NCBI GenBank assembly: GCA_947501105.1
Contig: CANMUP010000006.1
Location: forward strand, 62,001 to 126,000
DNA length: 64,000 nucleotides
Reading direction: 5' to 3'
DNA from: an uncultured Flaviramulus sp.
Lineage (GTDB): Bacteria > Bacteroidota > Bacteroidia > Flavobacteriales > Flavobacteriaceae
Shown: positions 46,960 to 55,581 of the stretch, piece after piece
Layout of the letters: each line of letters opens with the position of its first letter
Numbering within the stretch: the first letter of the stretch is position 1
Notes under the pieces: generated by a model
Told to the model about the DNA's origin: nothing
The model's database searches: none
Seen by the model: the letters and a program-made list of their open reading frames with translations, nothing else
Translations under genes and position numbers: made by a program

Positions 46960-47661
46960 TTAGTTTATGACTAATCTAAACCCTTCACCATGAATGTTAA
47001 GTATTTCTACTTTTTCATCTAATTTTAAGTATTTACGTAATTTAGCAATATATACGTCCATACTACGAGAAGTAAAATAATTATCATCACGCCAAATTTT
47101 TGTAAGTGCTAATTCACGTGGCATTAAATCGTTTTCATGCAAGGCCAACAAACGTAATAATTCGTTCTCCTTTGGAGATAGTTTTATTGGATCTCCACCA
47201 TCAAAACGTAAAAAACGTAACTTAGAATTTAAATCGAAGCTTCCAATTTTAAATTCAAATTGTTTACTATCAGAAATAGTTTCGGTAGCCTTACGCTGCA
47301 TTATGGCTTTAATTTTCATTAAAAGCACTTCACTATCAAAAGGTTTATTCAAGTAATCGTCTGCACCAACTTTATAACCTTTTAAAACATCCTCTTTCAT
47401 AGCTTTAGCCGTCAAAAACACTATAGGCACATCTGTGTTTTTTTCTCTTATTTCTTTAGCTAAAGTAAATCCATCTTTATAAGGCATCATAACATCAAGA
47501 ATGCATAAATCGAAATCGTCCTTTTTAAACTTTTCGAAACCCTCCATACCGTTTTTAGCATGAACAACATCGTAATCATTCATTATTAAATAATCTTTAA
47601 GGACGGTTCCAAAATTTGGATCGTCTTCTACTAATAAAATTTTCTTTTTTTGCTCTTCCAT
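46960..47661 (-). CDS. OmpR/PhoB-family response regulator
   Basis: This 233-residue protein has an N-terminal receiver with the phosphorylation site Asp56 in LDVMMP and the conserved lysine in NKPF. A C-terminal winged-helix DNA-binding domain follows (LSPKENELLRLLA, then YFTSRSMDVYIAKLRKYL). It starts 2 bases after the histidine kinase stop, so the two form a two-component system. The pair resembles RprX/RprY of Bacteroides, but I have not confirmed orthology. Its operator may be the TTAACATT repeats upstream of the kinase. Confidence 0.92.
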   Translation of the reverse strand: MEEQKKKILLVEDDPNFGTVLKDYLIMNDYDVVHAKNGMEGFEKFKKDDFDLCILDVMMPYKDGFTLAKEIREKNTDVPIVFLTAKAMKEDVLKGYKVGADDYLNKPFDSEVLLMKIKAIMQRKATETISDSKQFEFKIGSFDLNSKLRFLRFDGGDPIKLSPKENELLRLLALHENDLMPRELALTKIWRDDNYFTSRSMDVYIAKLRKYLKLDEKVEILNIHGEGFRLVIN

Positions 47662-47663
47662 AT

Positions 47664-49235
47664 TTATGTTATTATAGGCAGCTTTATTATAAATGTGCTT
47701 CCTTTACCTTTTTCACTTTCAACCGTTACATAACCTTGGTGGTCATCTACTATACGTTTTACATAAGCTAAGCCCAATCCGTGGCCTTTAACATTATGTA
47801 TGTTTCCTGTGTGTTCTCTATAAAATTTTTCGAAAACACGTTTTAAAGCAGCTTTACTCATTCCGCTACCATGATCTTTTATTTTCAATAAAATATTGGT
47901 TCCAATATTTTCTGTAATAACTTCAATTTTTAAAACATCTGGAGAATATTTAATGGCATTATCCAGAATATTAACCATTACATTAGTAAAATGCATTTCG
48001 TTAGCTAAAACAGATGATTTCTCAGCATTTAAATACGTTTCAATCGTTCCATTTCTATCTTCAACCAAAAGTTGCACATGTGTTAATGCGTCTTCAACTA
48101 AGTCGTGTAACTCAACTCTATCCTTACTAATATTTAGTTCGTTTTTTTCTAGTTTAGATATTCTTAAAACGTTTTCAACCTGTGCATGCATTCGTTTGTT
48201 TTCATCTTTTATCATATTAAGATAACGTATAACTTTATCTTTATCATCTATAATTTTTGGGTTTTTTATGGCATCTAAAGCTAAATTTATTGTAGCAATA
48301 GGTGTTTTAAACTCGTGCGTCATGTTATTAATAAAATCTGTTTTAATTTCAGATATTTTACGTTGCTTTACTAATTGATATAAAGCACTTGAATATGCTA
48401 AAATAATAACAGACGTAAAAATTATAGATAACAAAATCATACCCATAATAGATGACAAAATAAATTTTTTGTCATCAGGAAAATTCACTAAAAGTTTATA
48501 GTTGCTTTGATTATTTTCATCATAGAAAATAGGCACACTAAAAGTAGATGATTCATCTCTTTCGAAACCATCACTACGTACTTTAGTAGCTAAACTGTTG
48601 CTATAAATAGCAAACTCGTAATCAATATCGATATTGTCTGCTTTTAATTTATTTGTAAGCAAGTTTTCAATTTCATCTGCAGAAACTCTTTTGTGAACCG
48701 GTATTGTTTTTCTGTAAGCTCTTAAATTTTTATCAAAGTTATTTTTTTGAGCTTCAGCAATATTTCCGCTATTAATAATGTCTACAATTGGGCTTTTTGA
48801 AAGATCCTTTTCTGAAAATTCAGTTTCGTTAAATACCTGAATTTGAGATTCTCCAAGAATATTCTGAACATTAATACTATCTAAACCAATGTCAAAGAGC
48901 GATGAAGACAGTTTATAGTTCTCTTCTAAAACTCCACTTCTGTAAATAAGTGTTTCTTTTGTGCTATTATTTTGTTGATATATAAATAACTGAGAAACTG
49001 CAGCCGAATCACTCTTCTTTTCTTTATCTAACCTTTGATATTTTTCGAAATAAGAGTCTAACTCGTTTTTTTCTATCTTATTAGAAACATAACTTAATGC
49101 TGTTTTTACATTATGGTTAAAACGGTCATCTGCATTTTTCACAGAATCTTTTATATAATAAGCTTGAACGAATATGATACCTATAAGGGATAAACTCATT
49201 AAAAGCACCAATAGGATGAATATTCTTTTGCTCAT
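47664..49235 (-). CDS. Membrane sensor histidine kinase
   Basis: This 523-residue protein has two membrane helices (residues 5-27 and about 258-284) around a periplasmic sensor of about 230 residues. No obvious HAMP domain lies between the second helix and the HisKA domain. The phospho-accepting histidine is in NMTHEFKTPIATI (His307). The HATPase domain has the N-box ILDNAIKYS and the GHGLGLAYVKRIV segment. The ligand is unknown. It is followed by its response regulator at a 2-base distance. The 77-base gap to coaE contains TTAACATT repeats that may be autoregulatory. Confidence 0.92.
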   Translation of the reverse strand: MSKRIFILLVLLMSLSLIGIIFVQAYYIKDSVKNADDRFNHNVKTALSYVSNKIEKNELDSYFEKYQRLDKEKKSDSAAVSQLFIYQQNNSTKETLIYRSGVLEENYKLSSSLFDIGLDSINVQNILGESQIQVFNETEFSEKDLSKSPIVDIINSGNIAEAQKNNFDKNLRAYRKTIPVHKRVSADEIENLLTNKLKADNIDIDYEFAIYSNSLATKVRSDGFERDESSTFSVPIFYDENNQSNYKLLVNFPDDKKFILSSIMGMILLSIIFTSVIILAYSSALYQLVKQRKISEIKTDFINNMTHEFKTPIATINLALDAIKNPKIIDDKDKVIRYLNMIKDENKRMHAQVENVLRISKLEKNELNISKDRVELHDLVEDALTHVQLLVEDRNGTIETYLNAEKSSVLANEMHFTNVMVNILDNAIKYSPDVLKIEVITENIGTNILLKIKDHGSGMSKAALKRVFEKFYREHTGNIHNVKGHGLGLAYVKRIVDDHQGYVTVESEKGKGSTFIIKLPIIT

Positions 49236-49244
49236 CGTTCAAAA

Positions 49245-49302
49245 TTAACATTTTAACATTTAGCGTACTTATCATTTAACCTTACATTAACAAAAATGTT
49301 AA
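49245..49302. repeat. TTAACATT repeats upstream of the two-component system
   Basis: TTAACATT occurs at 49245-49252 and 49253-49260 as an 8-base tandem, and TTAACA-AAAA-TGTTAA forms an inverted repeat at 49287-49302. They lie within the region just upstream of the kinase ATG. Confidence 0.4.
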
Positions 49303-49312
49303 AATTTATGGG

Positions 49313-49900
49313 CTAAATGCATTTTTTTAAGATTTCCTGGTGCACCTTATTAACTTGTTTCTTTGTCCTTTCAAGTGTAGTATTATCAATAACAAAATCG
49401 GAGAGCTTTACTTTATCATCATCACTCCATTGATTTTTCATAATAGCTTTAAGCTTACTTTTTGTAGTATGGTCACGCTTTAGCAGCCGTTCAATTCTCA
49501 ATTCAATTGGAGCAGTTACTGTAATTACATAGTCGCACTGTTTGTTTCCGCCATTCTCAAATAGTATGGCAACTTCTTTTATTACGTAAGGAGTTATTTG
49601 TTTTAACGTCCACTTTTTAAAATGTCTTGCAACTCTAGGGTGTATGATAGCATTCATTTTCTCTAAATAACTACTATCATTAAAAATAATATCAGCAATA
49701 AATGATTTATTTAATTCTCCATTTATATATGCCTTATCCCCAAAAAGCTGAATAAGTTTTCTCTTAATAACTTTAGATTTTCGCATCAACTTTTTAGCCT
49801 CTACATCAGCAATATAAGTAGGTATTCCTAGAGCCATAAATTGTCTAGCCACGGTGGTTTTCCCACTTCCTATGCCTCCTGTAAGTCCTACTATAGTCAT
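49313..49900 (-). CDS. coaE: Dephospho-CoA kinase
   Basis: This is the last enzyme of coenzyme A synthesis, phosphorylating the 3'-OH of dephospho-CoA. It is 195 residues, the usual length, with the P-loop GLTGGIGSGKTT near residues 5-16. It has ADVEAKKLM, then NAIIHPRVARHFKKW, a typical CoaE stretch. The lid segment contains RLLKRDHTTKSKLKAI. The start overlaps the YbbR-like stop by four bases (ATGA), so it is coupled to it. The two-component pair follows after 77 bases. Confidence 0.95.
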   Translation of the reverse strand: MTIVGLTGGIGSGKTTVARQFMALGIPTYIADVEAKKLMRKSKVIKRKLIQLFGDKAYINGELNKSFIADIIFNDSSYLEKMNAIIHPRVARHFKKWTLKQITPYVIKEVAILFENGGNKQCDYVITVTAPIELRIERLLKRDHTTKSKLKAIMKNQWSDDDKVKLSDFVIDNTTLERTKKQVNKVHQEILKKCI

Positions 49901-50862
49901 TCTATTATAATAAATTCTATATTTTGTTGACTAATTTTTGCATGCTTCACCGTTTCTGGAAACTTTGTTAGTTCTGGCAACAAAAAAGATTGATTACTAG
50001 TTATTTTACTAAAATCGCATTCTATTTTAAAATCATTAGCTCCAATAGTTTTAAAATTCTTTAAGCTGGTATAGTAAACAACATTTACCGTTTTAGGAAA
50101 GTACTTTAACGTTTTGTTTTTAGGCCCATTTTTTATGCTTACTGGTACTTTTAGCGTGCCTTCTGTGAACTTCTCAACATTTGCAGTTAAATTTATTGTT
50201 TTATTAGAAAACTTTAAATCATTATTGTTTTCTGGTAAACTCAATTTAATTACTTTGTTTATATCAGATTTAACATCTTCCATTTCAACAAGTTCGGTTT
50301 CAATATTACTTATTTGCGATGCTAAAACATGTGGACCTATAACTTCTATAGAGTCTGGAGTAATTTTATAAGACTCTGCTATATCAAACCCTGAACTAAA
50401 TTTTATATTACTATTAAAAACTACAGGGATTTTTTTAACCAAATTAGCATCAAACCTAAATATTAAAGTATCTGGAGAAATATTTAGTAATTCAACTTGC
50501 TTACCAAATTGCGTACTAGCCAGTAAATATGCTTTAGATTTGCTCCAAACAAAAGTTGAATCAATTTTAGTAACATCTTTAGTAAAATCAATTGTAACTT
50601 TTGGTTTATTAAAATAGTAAGTAAGCCATTTAAAACCATGAGTTTTAAGTGTAATATTTAATATAGCGCTCGAATCATTAAGAATAATACTTTCTTGCGG
50701 AACATTAGTTTTATTAATATTAAAAGCGACTGTGTTTGTATATTCTTTTGATAGTTTTGTGAAGATTAAAATGATAAATGCAAAAAACAAAAACAAAAAA
50801 AACACATTTATTTTTCTATTTTTAATTGAAGTGGAAATTTTTGATTTTATTTTCTTTTTCAT
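49897..50862 (-). CDS. YbbR-like domain protein
   Basis: This 321-residue protein has a basic N-terminus and one hydrophobic segment (INVFFLFLFFAFIILIFTKL). The rest looks like two or more YbbR-type domains, seen as repeated strands such as VPVSIKNGPKNKTLKYFPKTVNVVYYTS. YbbR-type proteins (CdaR in Firmicutes) act at the membrane and may regulate diadenylate cyclase or other partners; no cyclase gene is next to it. It overlaps coaE and the glycosyltransferase by four bases on either side, so all three are coupled. Confidence 0.85.
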   Translation of the reverse strand: MKKKIKSKISTSIKNRKINVFFLFLFFAFIILIFTKLSKEYTNTVAFNINKTNVPQESIILNDSSAILNITLKTHGFKWLTYYFNKPKVTIDFTKDVTKIDSTFVWSKSKAYLLASTQFGKQVELLNISPDTLIFRFDANLVKKIPVVFNSNIKFSSGFDIAESYKITPDSIEVIGPHVLASQISNIETELVEMEDVKSDINKVIKLSLPENNNDLKFSNKTINLTANVEKFTEGTLKVPVSIKNGPKNKTLKYFPKTVNVVYYTSLKNFKTIGANDFKIECDFSKITSNQSFLLPELTKFPETVKHAKISQQNIEFIIIE

Positions 50863-51866
50863 TTTAATTTAAAGAATAGTTCTGGAAAATGAACCTCTGG
50901 TTTCTTTTTTAAAATACCAATTGCAAAAGTAGATTTAAAAAAACCGTATCCATACCCAAAAAACTGAACGCCAATAGCAGCAATAGACAATAATGAAACA
51001 ATAATATTTTTTGTTGATATTAAAGCTGCTAAAAATGCTATTACAAAATACAACATATAAGCTATTATTCCCCATTTTACTTTAACAAAAAGTAGTATTA
51101 CAGATAATAAAAACCCAATACAAAATAATGTTGGAAACCAATATGTTATTTTTTTAGTTGAAGGATGCCATTCATTTAAAATTGGACGAACTAATCCAAA
51201 CTTGTGAACTTGTTTATAAAATTTACTCCAAGAGATACGACGTTTATGATACACAAAAGCTTCAGGTATTAATCTTGTTTTAAAACCTAAATTCCATAAT
51301 CTTATTGATAAATCTGGGTCTTCTCCTGGATGAATGCGCCCAAAACCTTTTGAGGCTGTAAACGCTTCTTTTGAAATTCCCATGTTAAAACTACGTGGCT
51401 GAAAGGTATCGACACTATTTTTATTACCTCGAATACCTCCAGTAGTAATAATTGATGTCATTGAGAAATTAATGGCTTTTTGAAGGTTTGTAAACGAATC
51501 GTGTGCCGCATCTGGACCACCAAAACAGTCAACATAATTTGTATTTAAGCTTTTTTCAACTTCGTTTAAATAATTAGTAGGTAAAATACAATCGGAATCC
51601 AAAATGATAAAATAATTTCCTTTGGCATGTAGCATTCCAAAATTACGAGAATCTCCAGGACCAGAATTTTCTTTGAAATAATATGAAATATCTAGCTTTC
51701 CTTTATATACTTTAATAGCATCTTTTGATGATATAGTCGAGCCATCTTCAACAATTACTATTTCATATTCAGTTGTTGTGTCCAACTCAACAAAACTTTG
51801 TAGAAGCTCTTCAATTTCGTCTGGACGATTATAAACAGGAATGATGAATGAAAACTGTAATTGCAT
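50859..51866 (-). CDS. Family 2 glycosyltransferase with C-terminal membrane segments
   Basis: This 335-residue enzyme has a GT-A catalytic domain: FSFIIPVYNRPDEIEELLQS, then IVEDGSTISSKDAI, and the metal-binding ILDSDCILP. The later HPGEDPDLSIRLWNLGFKTRLIPEAFVYHKRR is typical of processive family 2 enzymes. Two or three hydrophobic segments in the last 100 residues suggest membrane anchoring. It is the first gene of the coupled group with YbbR and coaE. The sugar donor is unknown. Confidence 0.88.
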   Translation of the reverse strand: MQLQFSFIIPVYNRPDEIEELLQSFVELDTTTEYEIVIVEDGSTISSKDAIKVYKGKLDISYYFKENSGPGDSRNFGMLHAKGNYFIILDSDCILPTNYLNEVEKSLNTNYVDCFGGPDAAHDSFTNLQKAINFSMTSIITTGGIRGNKNSVDTFQPRSFNMGISKEAFTASKGFGRIHPGEDPDLSIRLWNLGFKTRLIPEAFVYHKRRISWSKFYKQVHKFGLVRPILNEWHPSTKKITYWFPTLFCIGFLLSVILLFVKVKWGIIAYMLYFVIAFLAALISTKNIIVSLLSIAAIGVQFFGYGYGFFKSTFAIGILKKKPEVHFPELFFKLK

Positions 51867-51933
51867 AACACAAATGTAATTAATCCTAGTTCAATAATTT
51901 GCAAACTTATGGCTGCTTTTGGGATAATTACTT

Positions 51934-52056
51934 TTTTTTGGCAGATAAGCGCGGGAGCGATAGTAGTGGTTAGCTTTTGTAAAACTTAAACCTATGGTTT
52001 TACAAAACTAGTAACGGATAGCGCGGTTTTTATTTCTTTAAAAACCCGCCAAAAAA
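51934..52056. repeat. Structured intergenic repeat, copy B
   Basis: The segment has an outer stem TTTTTTGGC / GCCAAAAAA (51934-51942 and 52048-52056). Inside is a long perfect TTTTGTAAAAC / GTTTTACAAAA hairpin (51975-52007), followed by a GCGG-TTTTT / AAAAACC hairpin (52023-52049). A GCGCG core sits in GGATAGCGCGG. The order of elements is the same as in copy A at 34470-34546. Confidence 0.6.
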
Positions 52057-52084
52057 CAAAAAAGCCACCGTAAAAACGATGGCT
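52057..52084 (-). terminator. Terminator of fabI
   Basis: On the minus strand AGCCATCGT pairs with ACGGTGGCT (one T-G pair) around TTTT and runs into T residues. Confidence 0.8.
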
Positions 52085-52105
52085 AAATTATATATATAAA
52101 ATTGT

Positions 52106-52921
52106 TTATTCTTTAGTAAAAGCTTCCATAACTGCATCGCTAACACCCATATTACTAAAGCCTCCGTCGTGGAATAGGTTTTGCAAAGTAACACGCTTTG
52201 TTAAATCGCTAAATAAAGATACTGTATAGTTTGCGCAATCTGAAGCCGTGGCGTTACCTAGTGGCGACATTTTATCTGCGTAAGCTATAAATCCATCAAA
52301 CCCTTTTACACCACTACCAGCTGTAGTTGGCGTTGGAGATTGCGAAATGGTATTAACACGCACTTTTTTATCGCGCCCAAAAAAGTAACCAAAACTACGT
52401 GCTACACTTTCTAAATATGCTTTATTATCGGCCATATCATTATAATCTGGAAACACACGTTGTGCTGCCATATAAGTTAAAGCTACAATACTCCCCCACT
52501 CATTCATAGCATCAGCTTTATAAAGGATTTGCATCACTTTATGAAAAGACATTGCAGAAACATCGGTTCCTTTTTGTGTCCATGCATAATTTTGATCTGT
52601 ATAATGTTTTCCTTTTCTAACATTTATTGACATGCCTATAGAGTGTAAAACAAAATCTATTTTGCCTCCAAGAATTTCCATAGACTGCGTTACCAAATTT
52701 TGTAAATCTTCTTCAGATGTGGCATCTGCAGGAATAATTTGAGAACCCGTTTTTTCGGCTAACTCATTAATTTGCCCCATACGCATTGCTACTGGCGCAT
52801 TGGTTAATACAAATTGCCCGCCTTCTTCATGAACTCGTTCTGCGGTTTTCCATGCAATTGAGTTAGAATCTAATGCTCCAAAAATGATTCCCTTTTTTCC
52901 TTTTAATAAATTATATGACAT
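52106..52921 (-). CDS. fabI: Enoyl-ACP reductase, FabI type
   Basis: This is the NADH-dependent reductase of the last step of fatty acid elongation. The N-terminal KGKKGIIFGALDSNSIAW is the nucleotide-binding region. The active-site Tyr160 and Lys167 lie in the DYNDMADNK segment. SPTPTTAGSGVKGF is the substrate-binding loop. 271 residues fits FabI. It has a promoter with TTG-N20-TATTTTTG within the end of recN and its own terminator, so it is an independent unit, and it is the target of triclosan-type inhibitors in other bacteria. Confidence 0.94.
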   Translation of the reverse strand: MSYNLLKGKKGIIFGALDSNSIAWKTAERVHEEGGQFVLTNAPVAMRMGQINELAEKTGSQIIPADATSEEDLQNLVTQSMEILGGKIDFVLHSIGMSINVRKGKHYTDQNYAWTQKGTDVSAMSFHKVMQILYKADAMNEWGSIVALTYMAAQRVFPDYNDMADNKAYLESVARSFGYFFGRDKKVRVNTISQSPTPTTAGSGVKGFDGFIAYADKMSPLGNATASDCANYTVSLFSDLTKRVTLQNLFHDGGFSNMGVSDAVMEAFTKE

Positions 52922-52944
52922 ATGTTGATTGGTTTATTTGTGTT

Positions 52945-52975
52945 CAAAAATACTAATCTTTTAACTTTTTTTCAA
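52945..52975 (-). promoter_or_regulatory. Promoter of fabI
   Basis: On the minus strand TTG (52975-52973), a 20-base spacer and TATTTTTG (52952-52945) fit the Bacteroidota consensus. It overlaps the 3' end of recN. Confidence 0.65.
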
Positions 52976-54627
52976 TTCAGCAATTCTTTCGCATGGGCAA
53001 TGGCTGACGATGACATTTCTACTCCACCTAACATTTGAGCTATCTCAACTACACGCTCATCATGATTTAATTTAACCAAATTGGTTTCTGTAACATCATT
53101 AACATCTTCTTTATACACTTTAAAATGAGAGTGACCTTTGGCTGCAATTTGTGGTAAATGCGTAATAGAAAATACCTGCATCGTTTTACTCATTTCTACC
53201 ATAATATCTCCCATTTTGTTTGATATTTCTCCAGAAACTCCAGTATCAATCTCATCAAACATAATAGTTGGTAATTGTATATAATTAGACAATATTGATT
53301 TTATAGCTAGCATTATTCTTGATAATTCTCCTCCAGAAGCCGCCTTTTTAAGCTCGTTAAAACTTCCTCCTTTGTTAGCTGAAAACAAAAACAACAATTC
53401 GTCTTGTCCGTTTGCAAAGAATTGCTCACTCTTATATAAAACATCCATTTTAAACTGTGCATTTGGCATACCTAAGCTTGCCAAAATAGTTTCTAATTGC
53501 TCCTTTAACTGTGGAATAACTTCAGAACGCTTTTTATTAATTTCCTTTGAAATATTTTTAAGTTGATTAGTTTTAGATTTTATTTCAGATTGTTTTTTAT
53601 TAATAGTAATATCTAAATTTTGAGTAACTGCAACTTTTTCTTCTAATTCGTTTTTAATTTTTACTAATTCTGAAACATCACTAGCAACATGCTTTTGCAT
53701 TAAACTATGCAATGCTTTTAGTTTTGAATTTACTACTTCTAGCCTATTTGGATCTGCTTCAAGATTGTCTTGTAATATGTCAATTTCACTAAAAACATCG
53801 TCTAAATCTATTAAACTGCTATTAACTCTATTGAATAAATCTTCGTATTTTGAAGAGAATCCAGCGATGTTTTGAAGGTTGTTTTTTATACTAGTAAGTG
53901 TTGACAAAATGCCTATTTGCTCATCATTTAATAATTGATAGGATTCAGAAAGTTTTTCTTTTATACCTTCAATATTATTTAACGTTTCGTATTCTTCTTC
54001 AAGGGTTTGCTGTTCGCCTTCAATTAAATTAGCTTCAACTAACTCATTCAATAGAAATGAATTATAATCATGTTCTTTAATAGCCTCTACTTGAAAATTA
54101 TGCAATTCTTGTAATTCCTTTTCTAGCTTTTTATATGCTTTCAACTCTATAGTATAGCTTTGTAATAATTCATCATTATTAGCCAAAGCATCTATTACCT
54201 GAAACTGAAAATCGTTACTTGTTAATTGTAGAGTTTGATGTTGCGAATGAATATCAATTAATTGTTCTCCTAAAAGCTGTAAACTACTAAGGTTTACTGG
54301 CGAATCGTTTACAAATGCTCTAGACTTTCCTGAAGGCAAAATTTCTCGCCGTATAATAGTTTGTGTTTCATAATCAAAATCTTCAGCCTCAAAAAGTAAT
54401 TCTAAATTATAGCTTGAAACATCAAAAATGGCTTCAATAATACATTTCTGAGTTGCATCTTTTAAACTGCTTAAATCTGCTCGCTTACCAAGTATTAAAG
54501 ATAATCCGCCTAATAAAATGGATTTTCCAGCACCAGTTTCGCCTGTAATAATAGATAAGCCTCCATTAAAATCGACTTGAAGGTTATCAATTAAAGCGTA
54601 GTTTTTTATTGAAAGTGAGGTTAACAA
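52972..54627 (-). CDS. recN: DNA repair protein RecN
   Basis: This SMC-like ATPase acts in double-strand break repair. The N-terminal Walker A GETGAGKSILLGGLSLILGK lies near residue 30. Central coiled-coil stretches follow. The C-terminal half has the ABC signature ASGGELSRIMLAIKS, the Walker B IMFDEIDTGVSG, and the ending segment FSITHLPQIAAKGH. It is 551 residues, the usual size. The start is TTG at 54627 (MLTSLSIKNYALID); no in-frame ATG gives a better beginning. It is the last gene of the dapA-bamD-rpoZ-coaBC-DUF4835 series. Confidence 0.95.
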   Translation of the reverse strand: MLTSLSIKNYALIDNLQVDFNGGLSIITGETGAGKSILLGGLSLILGKRADLSSLKDATQKCIIEAIFDVSSYNLELLFEAEDFDYETQTIIRREILPSGKSRAFVNDSPVNLSSLQLLGEQLIDIHSQHQTLQLTSNDFQFQVIDALANNDELLQSYTIELKAYKKLEKELQELHNFQVEAIKEHDYNSFLLNELVEANLIEGEQQTLEEEYETLNNIEGIKEKLSESYQLLNDEQIGILSTLTSIKNNLQNIAGFSSKYEDLFNRVNSSLIDLDDVFSEIDILQDNLEADPNRLEVVNSKLKALHSLMQKHVASDVSELVKIKNELEEKVAVTQNLDITINKKQSEIKSKTNQLKNISKEINKKRSEVIPQLKEQLETILASLGMPNAQFKMDVLYKSEQFFANGQDELLFLFSANKGGSFNELKKAASGGELSRIMLAIKSILSNYIQLPTIMFDEIDTGVSGEISNKMGDIMVEMSKTMQVFSITHLPQIAAKGHSHFKVYKEDVNDVTETNLVKLNHDERVVEIAQMLGGVEMSSSAIAHAKELLN

Positions 54628-54693
54628 TGGTGTTAGATGATTATAAATTATGAAAATAAAGATAGTAAATGTCTTTTACTTGAGTGGTGACAT

Positions 54694-55581
54694 TTAAAAT
54701 TTAATATTCCTCCATTTACTAGATTGTGTAGGAGCAATTTTTTGAAGCATATCTTTAAGACTAGAAATATTCACATTAGGTCCGTCTGAGAAAACTTGTT
54801 CAATTTCATCTGCTTTAGCATCAAAAAAAGTACGCAATAAAAAAGAGTTTGGTCTTCGACTGTTCATGGCTTTAAACTGCATTAAAGCATCAGCAATCTG
54901 CTCTTTCCCTTCTTTTGCTTTTTCGCTCATAATATCCAACCCTTCAATATGGTAATCATACATGACGTTTCTATACTCTTTAAAAGTTGGAGATAATACA
55001 TTATCAATTAACGCAAATCTGCTTTGCAAACCATCTTCTACTTTCCAACCTTTAAAATTTTCTTGCTGAGAATAATTAGTAATAGTTTGCGCTTGAGCAT
55101 AATAAGAATCGCCTCCTTTTTCTGAAAAAGAATCGGCATCTAGTGCCAAAATCATATAAATATGAAATGTTAATACCGATACTAAATTAGATTCGAATTG
55201 ATTAGGATTGAAAATTAAATTTTGAAACTCTAAATATCTGAATGCAAAATCCTTATCATTAAAACTATAAATTGGTGTGCTATATGAAGATCCAAAAACT
55301 GGTCGTGATGATTGCACTTGTAAAGTCCCTTGAAAAGCTTCTCCACTAAAATCGGTAATACTAATTACCATACTACAATTAATACGCTCTTGATTAGTAA
55401 AAGTTTTATTAGTCCATTTAGTATTATTAACAAATTCGTTTAGCTGATTTTCTAAGGTTTTAAAAATTTGCAAATTTTCATTACCCGTTTGTAATGCATT
55501 AACAACAACACTACAGTTTAGCTCTTGCGAAAAGCTTTTAACACCAAAGCATACTAGTAAAATTAATATGATATTACGCAT
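54694..55581 (-). CDS. DUF4835-family protein
   Basis: This exported protein of about 295 residues has a signal peptide (MRNIILILLVCFGVKSFSQ). The mature part matches DUF4835, a Bacteroidota family of unknown function, with NQEEINCSMVISITDF-type segments, NFKGWKVEDGLQSRFALID, and MLQKIAPTQSSKWRNIKF at the C-terminus. It overlaps the coaBC stop by 8 bases, so it is coupled to it. I take the ATG at 55581 and not the TTG one codon upstream. Confidence 0.85.
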   Translation of the reverse strand: MRNIILILLVCFGVKSFSQELNCSVVVNALQTGNENLQIFKTLENQLNEFVNNTKWTNKTFTNQERINCSMVISITDFSGEAFQGTLQVQSSRPVFGSSYSTPIYSFNDKDFAFRYLEFQNLIFNPNQFESNLVSVLTFHIYMILALDADSFSEKGGDSYYAQAQTITNYSQQENFKGWKVEDGLQSRFALIDNVLSPTFKEYRNVMYDYHIEGLDIMSEKAKEGKEQIADALMQFKAMNSRRPNSFLLRTFFDAKADEIEQVFSDGPNVNISSLKDMLQKIAPTQSSKWRNIKF

